From NCBI RefSeq assembly GCF_029320955.1, contig NZ_CP119757.1, positions 4,278,001 to 4,342,000 on the forward strand: a stretch of DNA of 64,000 bases. Direction: 5' to 3'. This DNA comes from Flavobacterium sp. YJ01. Lineage in GTDB: Bacteria; Bacteroidota; Bacteroidia; Flavobacteriales; Flavobacteriaceae. Shown here piece by piece: positions 52,136 to 61,184 of this stretch; the stretch's first letter is position 1; each line of letters starts with the position of its first letter. The position numbers and the translations under genes were made by a program. The notes beneath the pieces are model-generated. The model made no database searches, was not told the DNA's origin, and saw only the letters and a program-made list of their open reading frames with translations.

Positions 52136-54946
52136 TTATTTTTTGGATTTGCTGACTTTTTCTTTCTTGATTACTTTATTTCTTTTTTCATCATAAACCG
52201 CAGGATTAATTTCTTGCCCAGTTTTGCTGAAAATTTTAATTTTTGGAGCTTCATGCGTACCCGTAACTACGATAGGAAAACCGATAATTCCGAATAGAGG
52301 CAGACCTAGACGCATTCTAAGGTCAAGAAGTCCATCAAAGCTTGTAGTTCCTTTAATTGTTGGTCTAAAACCAGCCACTTTAAAGGTAAATGGCTCAACA
52401 TTTATTAAGTTTTTATCAATAGTTGATTTAATTTCAATTCCTTTCATGTCTGGATTGTTCAAACCGTCTTGTCCTGTTTTAGAACTAATTCCGTCAAATA
52501 ATTTCAAGCCTTGAATTTTTACATCACGCAGATTTATGGTTCCGCCGCCATTAAGCGAGGCGTAAATTGGTCCCATATTTCCATCTAAATCGCCTTTAAC
52601 TTTATAATCGACAGAAATTATTCCATGTGCTTTTTCAGCTGCAGAAACCATATCATGGAACATCGGAATTTCTTTGTATGCCCTTTGGACATCGAAATCT
52701 TTGGCGGTGAAATGAGCGTCAAAATGTGCAGCTGTTGGAGATTCATCTTTATAAAAAGCATTAATTCCGACAATGCAATCAATGATGTTAAAGTTAATGT
52801 TTTCTAAGTAAAATCCTTCTTTTTTAACGCCAGTTTTTCCGTTAAGTTTGTTGATTATCAATCCGTTGTATTCTACTTTATCTGCATTTGCATTTAAGCT
52901 TACATTTAGATTTTTTGGTATCATTACAACACCGCTCATTTTCGGATGATCTTCTTTTGCATATTCAATTTCTGTTTTTTGATCTTTATTTTCTCCTTTT
53001 TCAAGCGCCATGAATTCGTCGACATTAATCAGTTTTGATTTTAAGTTGAAGTTTCCGCTTAAAGTTCCATTTGATTCTAGGAAATAATTAATGGTATTTA
53101 GCAGATAACCATTAATATCAAAATCGGATTTTCCGTAAGAGGCATAAAATTTCTCAAACCACATTTTTTCATTTTGAAAACGGAAATTTCCTTGTTTGAT
53201 AAAAAAGGCTTTTGGAAACAATTCTGAAGTTGCTTTTATATTTTTAAGAATCAGAGTTCCTCTATTGTCTAGTTTGTCATATTGTCCAGTTGTGGCGTAG
53301 CTTTGTTTTCCTTTTAGAGAAAGATCGGCTTTGGCATAACCCGTTAAATCAAGACCTTTTTGAGAGAAAACCTGATAAATTCTTCCAACATTCAATTCAC
53401 CTTTTATTTTTGCATTATAAGCCAAATCATTAAAATCTGATAATGCAGCGTTTATATAAACTGGATTTCCCTCAAAAGTGAATGACGCAGGCGCAACGGC
53501 AACAATTAAATCTTGAAAAGTTCCCGCTTTATTAAGCATATTTGCTACAAAAGTGATATTGGTAATTGGATTTGGATAATATTTTGTTTTCAGCCATCCG
53601 TTTCGCAAAGAAATACCGCCGATTGTTTTCGGAAATAATTTTTTTGAAGTGCTGAAAAGTCCTTTTGCCTGAATATCCGTTTTTAAAATTCCTTTCAAAT
53701 CGAAATCACTCAATCCCAAAGCGGCATCAACAACCGCTAAATCTAAAGCGCCTTTTATGCTGGCGTCAATAGTCATTTCGTTCAAACCTTTACTGCGTAA
53801 ATAAGCGTTGAAATAATCTTTTTCGCCCACTTTAAATTTTAAAGTTCTCAAATTGACCAACAATTGCTCGGTATCTAAAGACGGAAGAATGGCATTCAAA
53901 TCCATTTGAAAATCTTTTAAAGGAACTGGCGCATCTTTATGATTTACCGAACCTTCATTAATTTTTAAATTGAAAGCCAAGTTTGGTTTTTGTTTTTTCG
54001 CTACATTATAATTGCCTTTAAAAGTCAATAATAAATCACTTCTTCCAGAAATTTCCGTTTTTTCTAACCAAGTCAAATATTCTGGAGGCATTACCGATAA
54101 TAAATCTTTTACAGTTGTATTTTCTGATAAGGCTTTGATATCAATTTTGTATCCGTCTCGTAAAATGGTAAATAAGCCTGTGAATTTTAGAGGCAGTTTA
54201 TTAATACGCAATTCGTTTTTCTGTAGAATAAAAGAAAGCGAGTTGGTATTGATTCGAGTGATTAATTCGGCACGAACTTCTTTTTTTCTAACATAACCTG
54301 TTCTGTCATAAAAGAAATCAAGATTATCAATTTTGGCATCTGTGGCAAGATCAAAAATATCTTCGCTTAAGTTTCCTTTACCAACATAATTGAAACCTTT
54401 TGCATCGACCAAAATTTTAGCCGAACGGTCATTGTATTTTACATGGCAATTTTTTATGTCTATTCTTTCTAATCGAATTGCTGTTCCTTCTTCTGGCGCA
54501 TCTTTTTCGTCTTTTCGTTTTTCTGGCGCAACATAAATATTGTAATTAGCTTGACCTTTTTCATTCACCATTACATTAATCAAAGCATCAGAAACATAAA
54601 GTTTGTTGATCTTTACCTCATTGTCAAATAGTAATCTTTTGATGTCAATTCCAAAAGCAACTTCATCTGCCTTTAACAAAGTATCATTGCTAAACGGTTT
54701 AGAACCTGTTAATGATAATTTGTCTAACGAAACAGTCAAAGCTGGGAAGTGCGTAAAAAAGGAAAGTTTAGATTTTGTAAAATCCAATTTAGTGTCTAAT
54801 CTTTCGTTGGCAATTTTCTTTACTTCAGAAGCAATTTTTCCAGGAAAAAGCAACGGAATAATAAACAACAAAAACAAAATCACCGCAATTGTAATTCCAG
54901 TGATTTTTAAAACTTTTAAGGCGGTATGTTTGAATGTGGTAGGCAT
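52136..54946 (-). CDS. AsmA family / DUF748-like envelope protein
   Basis: 936 residues. One N-terminal membrane anchor (about 11-33, ITGITIAVILFLLFIIPLLF) is followed by the AsmA N-terminal signature (NERLDTKLDFTKSKLSFFTHFPALTVSLDKLSLTG) and a long periplasmic beta-rich body, with the AsmA C-terminal segment near 780-900 (GGGTINLRDVKIQGLKLFDGI ... LDLRMRLGLPLFGIIGFPIVVTGTHEAPKIKIF). AsmA/TamB-like proteins form hydrophobic grooves that bridge the periplasm and move phospholipids. It follows mlaD by 110 bases on the same strand, so a common role in envelope lipid homeostasis is likely. Confidence 0.9.
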   Translation of the reverse strand: MPTTFKHTALKVLKITGITIAVILFLLFIIPLLFPGKIASEVKKIANERLDTKLDFTKSKLSFFTHFPALTVSLDKLSLTGSKPFSNDTLLKADEVAFGIDIKRLLFDNEVKINKLYVSDALINVMVNEKGQANYNIYVAPEKRKDEKDAPEEGTAIRLERIDIKNCHVKYNDRSAKILVDAKGFNYVGKGNLSEDIFDLATDAKIDNLDFFYDRTGYVRKKEVRAELITRINTNSLSFILQKNELRINKLPLKFTGLFTILRDGYKIDIKALSENTTVKDLLSVMPPEYLTWLEKTEISGRSDLLLTFKGNYNVAKKQKPNLAFNLKINEGSVNHKDAPVPLKDFQMDLNAILPSLDTEQLLVNLRTLKFKVGEKDYFNAYLRSKGLNEMTIDASIKGALDLAVVDAALGLSDFDLKGILKTDIQAKGLFSTSKKLFPKTIGGISLRNGWLKTKYYPNPITNITFVANMLNKAGTFQDLIVAVAPASFTFEGNPVYINAALSDFNDLAYNAKIKGELNVGRIYQVFSQKGLDLTGYAKADLSLKGKQSYATTGQYDKLDNRGTLILKNIKATSELFPKAFFIKQGNFRFQNEKMWFEKFYASYGKSDFDINGYLLNTINYFLESNGTLSGNFNLKSKLINVDEFMALEKGENKDQKTEIEYAKEDHPKMSGVVMIPKNLNVSLNANADKVEYNGLIINKLNGKTGVKKEGFYLENINFNIIDCIVGINAFYKDESPTAAHFDAHFTAKDFDVQRAYKEIPMFHDMVSAAEKAHGIISVDYKVKGDLDGNMGPIYASLNGGGTINLRDVKIQGLKLFDGISSKTGQDGLNNPDMKGIEIKSTIDKNLINVEPFTFKVAGFRPTIKGTTSFDGLLDLRMRLGLPLFGIIGFPIVVTGTHEAPKIKIFSKTGQEINPAVYDEKRNKVIKKEKVSKSKK

Positions 54947-55055
54947 ATATGTAAGTTTTTGCTGTTTAAAAACGGCAGTTAAATGTAGATGTAAAAAGAT
55001 TTATAAAAGATGAACAATTTGTTATAACTTATTAATATTTGTAATAAATTAGGAG

Positions 55056-55901
55056 TTACTTTTTCTTTTCAGCTTCTGCTTTTTTAGCATCTTCTTTTTG
55101 TTTTTCCTCTTTTTCTTTTTGTTCTTTCTCCTTCTGCTCTTTCAACTCTTTCTCCTTTTTTTCTTGCTCTTTAGCGGCTTTCTCTTTTGCTTCTTCTTGT
55201 TTTTCTTTCGCTTCTTCTATCTTTTTTTCTTTTTGCTTCTCTTTTTTCTTGTAGTATCCTCTTAAAAGAAAGTTGCTTTTTGCGGCTTCCATATTATCGC
55301 TAAAACCTTTTGTTCCAGATTCTAGATTATTTAAAGTATTAGAAACGCTATTCGCCATTTTATCATCTTTAACCAAACGTGCCAAAGCACCATTTCCGTT
55401 ATTCATGCTATGGCTGAAAATGGCTATTTCATCTGAAATTACGCCGATATTATCCACGCTCTTTTTAACGCTTTTCATAATGTCGTGCATTTCAATTCCG
55501 TCTACAGAAGCGATTATGCCATTGTCTTCAATCATTTTTTGAGATTTCGCACCTGGCGTAATGGTCAAAACTTTATCGCCCATTAAACCATCTGATCCAA
55601 TGCTTGCCGTAGCGTCGGTTTTAATGAATTTTCGAACATCTTCTTTCATCACCAAAACCACAATTACAGTTGAGTCATTTTTTAATTGAATCTGTTCGAC
55701 CGTTCCAACATTAATTCCCGAAAAACGAACATTATTTCCAACTTCTAATCCGCTTACGGTTTTAAATTGAGAAGTGATATGAAAGGTAGAACCGAAGAGG
55801 TTTTTTTGTTTTCCAATAAAATATACGGCCATTACAAAAAGCAGTAAGCCAATTGTTACAAACATTCCTAATTTCCAAGTATATCCCGATTGCTTTTCCA
55901 T
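55056..55901 (-). CDS. mlaD: MlaD family lipid-binding protein with long charged tail
   Basis: 281 residues. One membrane anchor (about 10-27), the MCE/MlaD domain (about 38-120, ITSQFKTVSGLEVGNNVRFSGINVGTVEQIQL ... GDKVLTITPGA), a helical region, and a C-terminal tail (about 217-281) made almost wholly of Lys, Glu, Gln and Ala. MlaD hexamers carry phospholipid between membranes; MlaE and MlaF are encoded directly upstream on the same strand. The tail is unusual in length and charge and probably a coiled coil or flexible rod. The gap to mlaF is 22 bases. Confidence 0.93.
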   Translation of the reverse strand: MEKQSGYTWKLGMFVTIGLLLFVMAVYFIGKQKNLFGSTFHITSQFKTVSGLEVGNNVRFSGINVGTVEQIQLKNDSTVIVVLVMKEDVRKFIKTDATASIGSDGLMGDKVLTITPGAKSQKMIEDNGIIASVDGIEMHDIMKSVKKSVDNIGVISDEIAIFSHSMNNGNGALARLVKDDKMANSVSNTLNNLESGTKGFSDNMEAAKSNFLLRGYYKKKEKQKEKKIEEAKEKQEEAKEKAAKEQEKKEKELKEQKEKEQKEKEEKQKEDAKKAEAEKKK

Positions 55902-55923
55902 GATTTCTATTATTTATTTTGCT

Positions 55924-56703
55924 TTATTCAAAAAATGAGCGTACCCATTCGTCTTCATCTTTTTCAAGTTCCTCGTATGTTCCTTCGGTATGAATTACAC
56001 CGTCTTTTAAGACCACAATTCTATCGGCAGTCATTTTTGCGCAAGCCATATCGTGCGTAATAATTATTGACGAGGTTTTTTGTTTGTTTTTAATATCCAA
56101 AATCAATTCGCTGATTTCTCTTGATGTTATGGTGTCTAAACCAGTTGTAGGTTCGTCGTACAAAATGATTTCAGGTTTTAAGATTAGCGTTCGCGCTAAG
56201 CCGATTCTTTTTCTCATTCCGCCCGAAAGTTCCGAAGGCATTTTATCAACAGCTTCTGCTAAACCAACGCTTTCTAGTGCTTCCATGACTTCTTTTTCAA
56301 TTTCATCTGCACTTAAATCGCGTTTGTGTTTACTCAATGTAAAAGCGAGATTTTCTCTAACTGACATCGAATCGTAAAGTGCTCCACTTTGGAACAAAAA
56401 ACCAATTCGGACTCTTATGGCATTCAGCTCGCTTTTTGAGATATTAAGAACATTTTCGTCAAAAACTTTAATTTCACCTTTATCAGGTTCAATCAATCTG
56501 ACAATGCATTTTATTGTCACAGATTTTCCTGATCCTGATTTTCCTAAAACCACAAGGTTTTCATCTTTATGTAAAATCAGATTTAGACCTTTTAAAATGG
56601 TATTGTCTTTTCCAAAAGTTTTATGCAGATCTTTAATCTCGATAATTGGAGATTGATCTTTTTCTTTTGTTTTTGGTTCTTTATGTATTTTTTCCTTTGT
56701 CAT
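55924..56703 (-). CDS. mlaF: ABC transporter ATP-binding protein MlaF
   Basis: 259 residues. All nucleotide-binding motifs are intact: Walker A GKSGSGKS (about 55-62), Q-loop region LFQSG, signature LSGGMRKRIGLARTL, Walker B ILYDEPTTGLD and the switch His in IIITHDM. The ELSGGMRKR form is typical of MlaF/Ttg2A-type ATPases. It powers phospholipid transport together with MlaE and MlaD. It is translated one base after mlaE. A charged N-terminal extension of about 20 residues precedes the domain. Confidence 0.95.
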   Translation of the reverse strand: MTKEKIHKEPKTKEKDQSPIIEIKDLHKTFGKDNTILKGLNLILHKDENLVVLGKSGSGKSVTIKCIVRLIEPDKGEIKVFDENVLNISKSELNAIRVRIGFLFQSGALYDSMSVRENLAFTLSKHKRDLSADEIEKEVMEALESVGLAEAVDKMPSELSGGMRKRIGLARTLILKPEIILYDEPTTGLDTITSREISELILDIKNKQKTSSIIITHDMACAKMTADRIVVLKDGVIHTEGTYEELEKDEDEWVRSFFE

Positions 56704-56704
56704 T

Positions 56705-57463
56705 TTAAAAGAATAAATCGGTTATTTGAACAGCAACCATATCGATAATAAAAATGCTTAGTGATGCGGTTACAACTGCAAAATTAGCTGCTTGTCCTAC
56801 ACTTTCTGTTCCGTTTGATGCGGTAAAACCTTTATAACAGCCGATCATACCAATTACAAATCCAAAAAAGAAAGTTTTAATCGTGGCTGGAAAAAGGTCT
56901 AAAAATTCTAAAGACTGAATAATCTGAGTTAAAAATCTATAGAAGTTAACGTCTCCGTGTATGTTTATGCCGACATATCCGCCAACAATTCCAATTGCAT
57001 CAGCAAAAAAAACTAGAATAGGAACCATTAACGTACAAGCCAAAACTCTTGTTACTACTAAATAATTATATGGATTAACAGCAGAAACTTCCATGGCATC
57101 TATTTGTTCTGTTACTTTCATTGAACCAAGTTCGGCTCCAATTCCTGATGAAATTTTACCTGCGCAAATCAGCGCTGTAATTACTGGAGCAATTTCTCTA
57201 ATTAGCGAAAGCGCTACCATTCCAGGAAGCCAAGATTCTGCGCCAAATTTTACCAGCGTCGGACGAGATTGTAATGTGAGTACCAAACCCATAATAAAAC
57301 CTGTAATGGCTACTAGCGGCAACGATTTGTAACCAATAATATAACACTGTTTCAAAAACTCTTTGGTCTCGTAAGGCGGAATAAAAACCTCCTTAAAAAA
57401 CTTCTTGGCGAATATTGTGGTTTCTCCAATTTCGGTGAATATATTTTTTAGGTTGAGAATCAA
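56705..57463 (-). CDS. mlaE: ABC transporter permease MlaE
   Basis: 252 residues, five to six hydrophobic segments. The permease signature is present: PVITALICAGKISSGIGAELGSMKVTEQIDAMEVSAVNPYNYLVVTRVLACTLMVPIL, with the MlaE/YrbE coupling motif ELGSMKVTEQIDA. It is the inner-membrane channel part of the phospholipid transporter. First gene of a minus-strand operon mlaE-mlaF-mlaD, with AsmA-like, iron permease and FAD oxidoreductase genes downstream. The upstream region has no exact promoter box; TAACTTTC near 57547-57554 (minus) is the nearest match. Confidence 0.95.
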   Translation of the reverse strand: MILNLKNIFTEIGETTIFAKKFFKEVFIPPYETKEFLKQCYIIGYKSLPLVAITGFIMGLVLTLQSRPTLVKFGAESWLPGMVALSLIREIAPVITALICAGKISSGIGAELGSMKVTEQIDAMEVSAVNPYNYLVVTRVLACTLMVPILVFFADAIGIVGGYVGINIHGDVNFYRFLTQIIQSLEFLDLFPATIKTFFFGFVIGMIGCYKGFTASNGTESVGQAANFAVVTASLSIFIIDMVAVQITDLFF

Positions 57464-57660
57464 AATGTTTATGTTTTTAGTGTGAATTTTTTAATCGATA
57501 ATCAGTTATTTAACAGTTTTTTGGACTTACTGAATTATAGATGAAAGTTAGCGCATTACTTGTTAAAATATTTTACACAAATTTTTTTCAGCCTTATATA
57601 ATTTACATAACCATATAATAATTTTTAGAAAATGACGTTACTGGCTTTTCATAAAAAACA

Positions 57661-57691
57661 AAAAATCCCTTTCATTAAGAAAGGGATTTTT
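57661..57691. terminator. Terminator of the glycosyltransferase gene
   Basis: Perfect 13-bp stem (aaaaatccctttc and gaaagggattttt) with ATTAA loop, 45 bases after the minus-strand stop codon, followed on that strand by TTTTTTG. Confidence 0.9.
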
Positions 57692-57735
57692 CGGGTTTTA
57701 AAAGAGAAGTATTTGGCTAGTTTTGCCTTATATCT

Positions 57736-60006
57736 TTATGAATTAATAGCAATTCCTGAACGGCTTTTCATTAACGGAATAACTTTGGACTGTGACATAG
57801 CTAATTTTTCCATTAACAATCTCGCTGTTAAAAAACAAACTGTAGATTCTGCACCTTGATTTAGATTTACATTTTCTTTTTCAAGTCCATCGTAACCACC
57901 GCCACTTACAGGATTGTACATAATTTGTCCTAAATGATTTTTACCTAAAAACCAATTAAAAGCAGATTTCATTTTTTTCTTGTACTGCGGAGTTTTAAAT
58001 TCATTATAAAATGCATTTAAAGTCATAATGGTATATGCTACATCTATTGGCTGTTCGCCGTATTCGTGCGGTTCTGAACCTTTATGATGCCAGCTTTTAT
58101 TTGAAATAGCTTTAAAGTTTCCTTTTACAAAAGTTTTAGAAATCAAGAAATCTAAAGAGTCTAGTGCAACTTTCTGATAAATAGGTTTATTGGTAATTAA
58201 ATAAGCATAAAGCATAGATTCTGGTAAGATTCCGTTTCCGTATGTTAAATAATTTTCAAACCATTGCCAATCTTCTGTTGCTGTATCTTCGTAATTTGCC
58301 AATAATTTAGCATTTAGTTTATTGATAATTGCCGCAACATAAAGGTTTGGAACAGTAGTATGATACAAATACAATCCTTTTGTTGCAAAACCAATTGAAC
58401 GCGGCGATTGAATGTTTTCTGCCCATTTTAATGAACTCAATAAACATTTTGCCGCTTTTTTAACAATTGCTTCAGGAAGAATATCAGACAATGAAACTAC
58501 AGTTCCTAAAGCCCAAATTGCTCTTGCATTAGAATCTTCTAAATTAACTTCGGCATTTTGCTCAACATGTTCGCGGTTTTCTTGATCGACATAATTGATA
58601 AAATCACCTTTTGGCTGCTGACAACGTTGTATAAAATCTAAATAGATTAATATATAAGCTAAATCTTCTTTGTCTTGAGTTAATCTGTAATGTGAACAAA
58701 ATGCAACCAATGCTCTAGCATTATCATCTAATGTGTAACCTGACTCTAAATCTGGAATTGAGATTTTGCTAAATTGGATGATACCTAAATCGGTAGTCAT
58801 TTTTTTAATATGTTTTAGCTGAATTTCAGGATAACTGAATTTAATTTCTGCCGGATTATCAATCAATTTTATATAGGTGTTCATTTGAGTAATTCCAACA
58901 TTTTCCCAAGAAGAAGCTCGCATTTTTGTGAATGAATTAATTCCCATTTCATGTCTTAAATTTTCATCTTCAATCAATTTAATTGCCGCGGCAGCAAATT
59001 GATCTGAATCTCCAATGTCGCACAAAATTCCTGAATCTGTTGTAAGGACTTCCTTAGTGTGTGGAATTTTAGAAGCCACAATCGGACAGGCACAACCCAT
59101 CGCGTAAGAGAATGTTCCGCTAACTGCTTGATTTGGATCTTTAGAAGTAAACATGTAAATATCGGTAGCTTTTAAATATTCTAAAAGTTCATCGGTATCT
59201 AAATATTGATTTACAAATCGAACATTGTTTTGAAGATTTAATTCGGATACAATTCCTTCTAATTTTTCTCTATAAAGATCTACACCATCTTTAATTAAAT
59301 TCGGATGCGTTTTCCCGATAATTAAATACAAAGCATTTGGCGCTTTTTCAATAATTTTTGGTAAAGCCTGTAAACCTGTTTCGATATTTTTTCCTTCACC
59401 CAAAAGACCGAAAGTTGAAAGTACTAATCTGTCTTGAATATTTAATTTTTCTTTTGCAGTTTCTGGTTTTTCATACACAACGATATGGGTTCCATGTGGT
59501 ACGCAAGTAATTATTTCCTCATTAATATCATAATCACTAATTAGTATTTCTTTCGATTTATTAGTCATTACAAAAACCGAATTACTATAAGTAAGTAGCA
59601 ATTTTACAAACGTTTTTAATTCGTCATTCGGATTTGGAATAACACTGTGAAAAGTATAAGTTACAGGTACTTTTATTGCATTTAAAAAATCTAAAAGAAA
59701 ATCTCCATAATTTCCAGAAAACAAACCGAATTCATGCTGAATATGAACCAATTTTACGGCTTCGTCGGCATTAATTTCTTCTGCAACTTTAGCATATTCA
59801 TCTCTGTTTTTAGTATTTAAGGTAAATGCTTGCGTTGGATTTTCTTTAGGTTCGCTAACTAGCTCACATACTTCGCATTGAATAGATTTACCGTAAACGT
59901 CTGTTATTCCTTTAATGGTATCTTGAGTATAAGTTGCAATGCCACATTGAGTTGGCGGAAAAGTTGAAAGAAAAACTATTTTTGATTTATTTGATATTTT
60001 TTTCAT
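57736..60006 (-). CDS. GT4 glycosyltransferase fused to an alpha/alpha-toroid domain
   Basis: 756 residues. Residues about 8-385 form a GT-B glycosyltransferase of family GT4 (FLSTFPPTQCGIATYTQDTI; HIQHEFGLFSGNYGDFL; STFGLLGEGKNIETGLQALPKI; SGTFSYAMGCACPIVASKIPHTKEVL with the nucleotide-sugar region). Residues about 400-750 are helical with repeated aromatic motifs (LDDNARALVAFCSHYR; EDSNARAIWALGTVV; QPIDVAYTIMTLNAFY), like an (alpha/alpha)6 toroid of the cellulase/hydrolase type. I recall such fusions near mannoside phosphorylase genes in Bacteroidota; none is seen in the window. The cytosolic product could make and trim or bind a glycan. Single gene with its own terminator. Confidence 0.85.
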   Translation of the reverse strand: MKKISNKSKIVFLSTFPPTQCGIATYTQDTIKGITDVYGKSIQCEVCELVSEPKENPTQAFTLNTKNRDEYAKVAEEINADEAVKLVHIQHEFGLFSGNYGDFLLDFLNAIKVPVTYTFHSVIPNPNDELKTFVKLLLTYSNSVFVMTNKSKEILISDYDINEEIITCVPHGTHIVVYEKPETAKEKLNIQDRLVLSTFGLLGEGKNIETGLQALPKIIEKAPNALYLIIGKTHPNLIKDGVDLYREKLEGIVSELNLQNNVRFVNQYLDTDELLEYLKATDIYMFTSKDPNQAVSGTFSYAMGCACPIVASKIPHTKEVLTTDSGILCDIGDSDQFAAAAIKLIEDENLRHEMGINSFTKMRASSWENVGITQMNTYIKLIDNPAEIKFSYPEIQLKHIKKMTTDLGIIQFSKISIPDLESGYTLDDNARALVAFCSHYRLTQDKEDLAYILIYLDFIQRCQQPKGDFINYVDQENREHVEQNAEVNLEDSNARAIWALGTVVSLSDILPEAIVKKAAKCLLSSLKWAENIQSPRSIGFATKGLYLYHTTVPNLYVAAIINKLNAKLLANYEDTATEDWQWFENYLTYGNGILPESMLYAYLITNKPIYQKVALDSLDFLISKTFVKGNFKAISNKSWHHKGSEPHEYGEQPIDVAYTIMTLNAFYNEFKTPQYKKKMKSAFNWFLGKNHLGQIMYNPVSGGGYDGLEKENVNLNQGAESTVCFLTARLLMEKLAMSQSKVIPLMKSRSGIAINS

Positions 60007-60373
60007 GAGGAATAAATTTTGTTCGGTTAATAACTCGTTAAGGTTCAGAATGCCATCTAGAGAATTTGTGGCAATGCCTAATGTTCATTTGAGCTTAAGC
60101 TCGTTCTGTAATTAATTTTAGATAAAATTACTTTGAGAAGGAAGCGACGATTAATCCAATCCATTAAAAAATTAACTCAAAAGCTTAAACATGGTAATTG
60201 TGTAAGAAAAAAAAAGTATAGTGAAAATATTAGGTATTTCACTGTTTTTTAATTAATTGAGTTAATTTAAAATAGGTATTGAGTTAACAAGATTTGTAGG
60301 AATAAAAGAAATTTGAGTAACAAACAAAACAGACTTGAATTAGTCATATTTAAAAACTTAAAAATCTAATATT
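60007..60373. other. 367-bp gap with a weak hairpin, no gene seen
   Basis: Contains the upstream region of the minus-strand glycosyltransferase and of the DUF1328 gene. A 7-bp stem (agtgaaa 60220-60226, tttcact 60237-60243) is followed by GTTTTTT on plus and a T-rich run on minus. I see no exact promoter box and no coding frame. Confidence 0.5.
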
Positions 60374-60535
60374 ATGTTACGTTACACAGTCATTTTTATA
60401 ATTCTAGCTATAATAGCCGGAATCTTTGGTTTTGGTGGTATTGCCGCTGGAGCTGCAAGTATTGCAAAAGTTTTATTCTTTATATTTTTAGTGTTATTTA
60501 TTATTTCACTAATTACAGGAAGAAGAAAAGTATAG
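60374..60535 (+). CDS. DUF1328 (UPF0391/YtjA-like) small membrane protein
   Basis: 53 residues: [20 protein letters not shown], then the conserved [18 protein letters not shown] and a basic end (GRRKV). Length, two membrane helices and the central [10 protein letters not shown] motif fit the DUF1328 family (YtjA of E. coli), which is general-stress-linked in several bacteria but without known biochemical role. The ATG at 60374 gives the family start; stop TAG 60533-60535. It is followed directly by a large repeat. Confidence 0.88.
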   Translation: MLRYTVIFIILAIIAGIFGFGGIAAGAASIAKVLFFIFLVLFIISLITGRRKV

Positions 60536-60540
60536 TTTTT

Positions 60541-60690
60541 TTTTAAGGTTCAAAGGTTCAGAGTTGCAAAGGTTCAAAGTTTTAGCCTTTGTGGTTCTGA
60601 ACCTTTGCCTCTTTTTATCTTAATCGTAGCTTTTTAGGTTCAAGGTTTTAGCCTTTGTCCCTCTGAACCTTTGCCACTTTGTACCTTATT
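60541..60690. repeat. AAGGTTCAAAGG intergenic repeat region
   Basis: aaggttcaaaggttcagagt, tgcaaaggttcaaag, then inverted words cctttgtggttctgaacctt, tgcctctttt, and a second pair (aggttcaaggttttagcctt, tgtccctctgaacctttgcc). At least two nested hairpins are possible. It lies between the DUF1328 gene and a converging membrane-protein gene. Confidence 0.78.
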
Positions 60691-61158
60691 TCAGTACCAT
60701 TTTGCGTAGTATTTCCTAGTAATAAAAGCTATCGGCATTCCGACACAAAAAATTATAATTAATATAGAAAGTAACAATGCGAAGTCTAAATTCTTTTCTG
60801 GAAGAACTGGAAATACTATCGGAAGCACAATAAGATTCATTACTACCCAAATAAAGAATCCATAACAAAATCCGGAGAGAAAAGTATTGATTCTGAAAAA
60901 CGGAATGTACGGGAAAATTTTGAAGTAAAACCATGCAAATATAAAAGCAATTAAAAAATGAAGTCCTAAACCTGCAAAAGTCATTTCTGTTCCTGCTGTG
61001 TACGCTTCTTTTTTAAAGATACCACTTGCAATAGATTGCAGTATTTTTTCGGCTGTTGTTTTATGAAGAATCACCGAGTAGATTAAAATAGCCGCAGTAA
61101 TATCTAAAGTGCCTGCAACTAAACCAGATGAAACAATGGTTCGTACTTTTGATCTCAT
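60691..61158 (-). CDS. Four-helix membrane protein, YagU/DUF1440-like
   Basis: 155 residues with four membrane segments (about 8-30, 60-85, 90-118, 125-148). The pattern GLVAGTLDITAAILIYSVILHKTTAEKILQSIASGIF, then FHFLIAF-like GLHFLIAFIFAWFYFKIFPYIPF, resembles small inner-membrane proteins of the YagU/DUF1440 type. Function unknown; no enzymatic motif. The gene ends next to the repeat region and starts 26 bases after the DinB gene stop on the same strand, so it is probably in the DinB transcript. Confidence 0.72.
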   Translation of the reverse strand: MRSKVRTIVSSGLVAGTLDITAAILIYSVILHKTTAEKILQSIASGIFKKEAYTAGTEMTFAGLGLHFLIAFIFAWFYFKIFPYIPFFRINTFLSGFCYGFFIWVVMNLIVLPIVFPVLPEKNLDFALLLSILIIIFCVGMPIAFITRKYYAKWY

Positions 61159-61184
61159 AAAAAAGGGTTTTGGTTAAATGCTAG

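Noticed and set aside
60220..60250. Hairpin before the DUF1328 gene as a riboswitch or terminator
   Set aside because: Only 7 paired bases and no plus-strand gene upstream; kept as a note in the gap entry.
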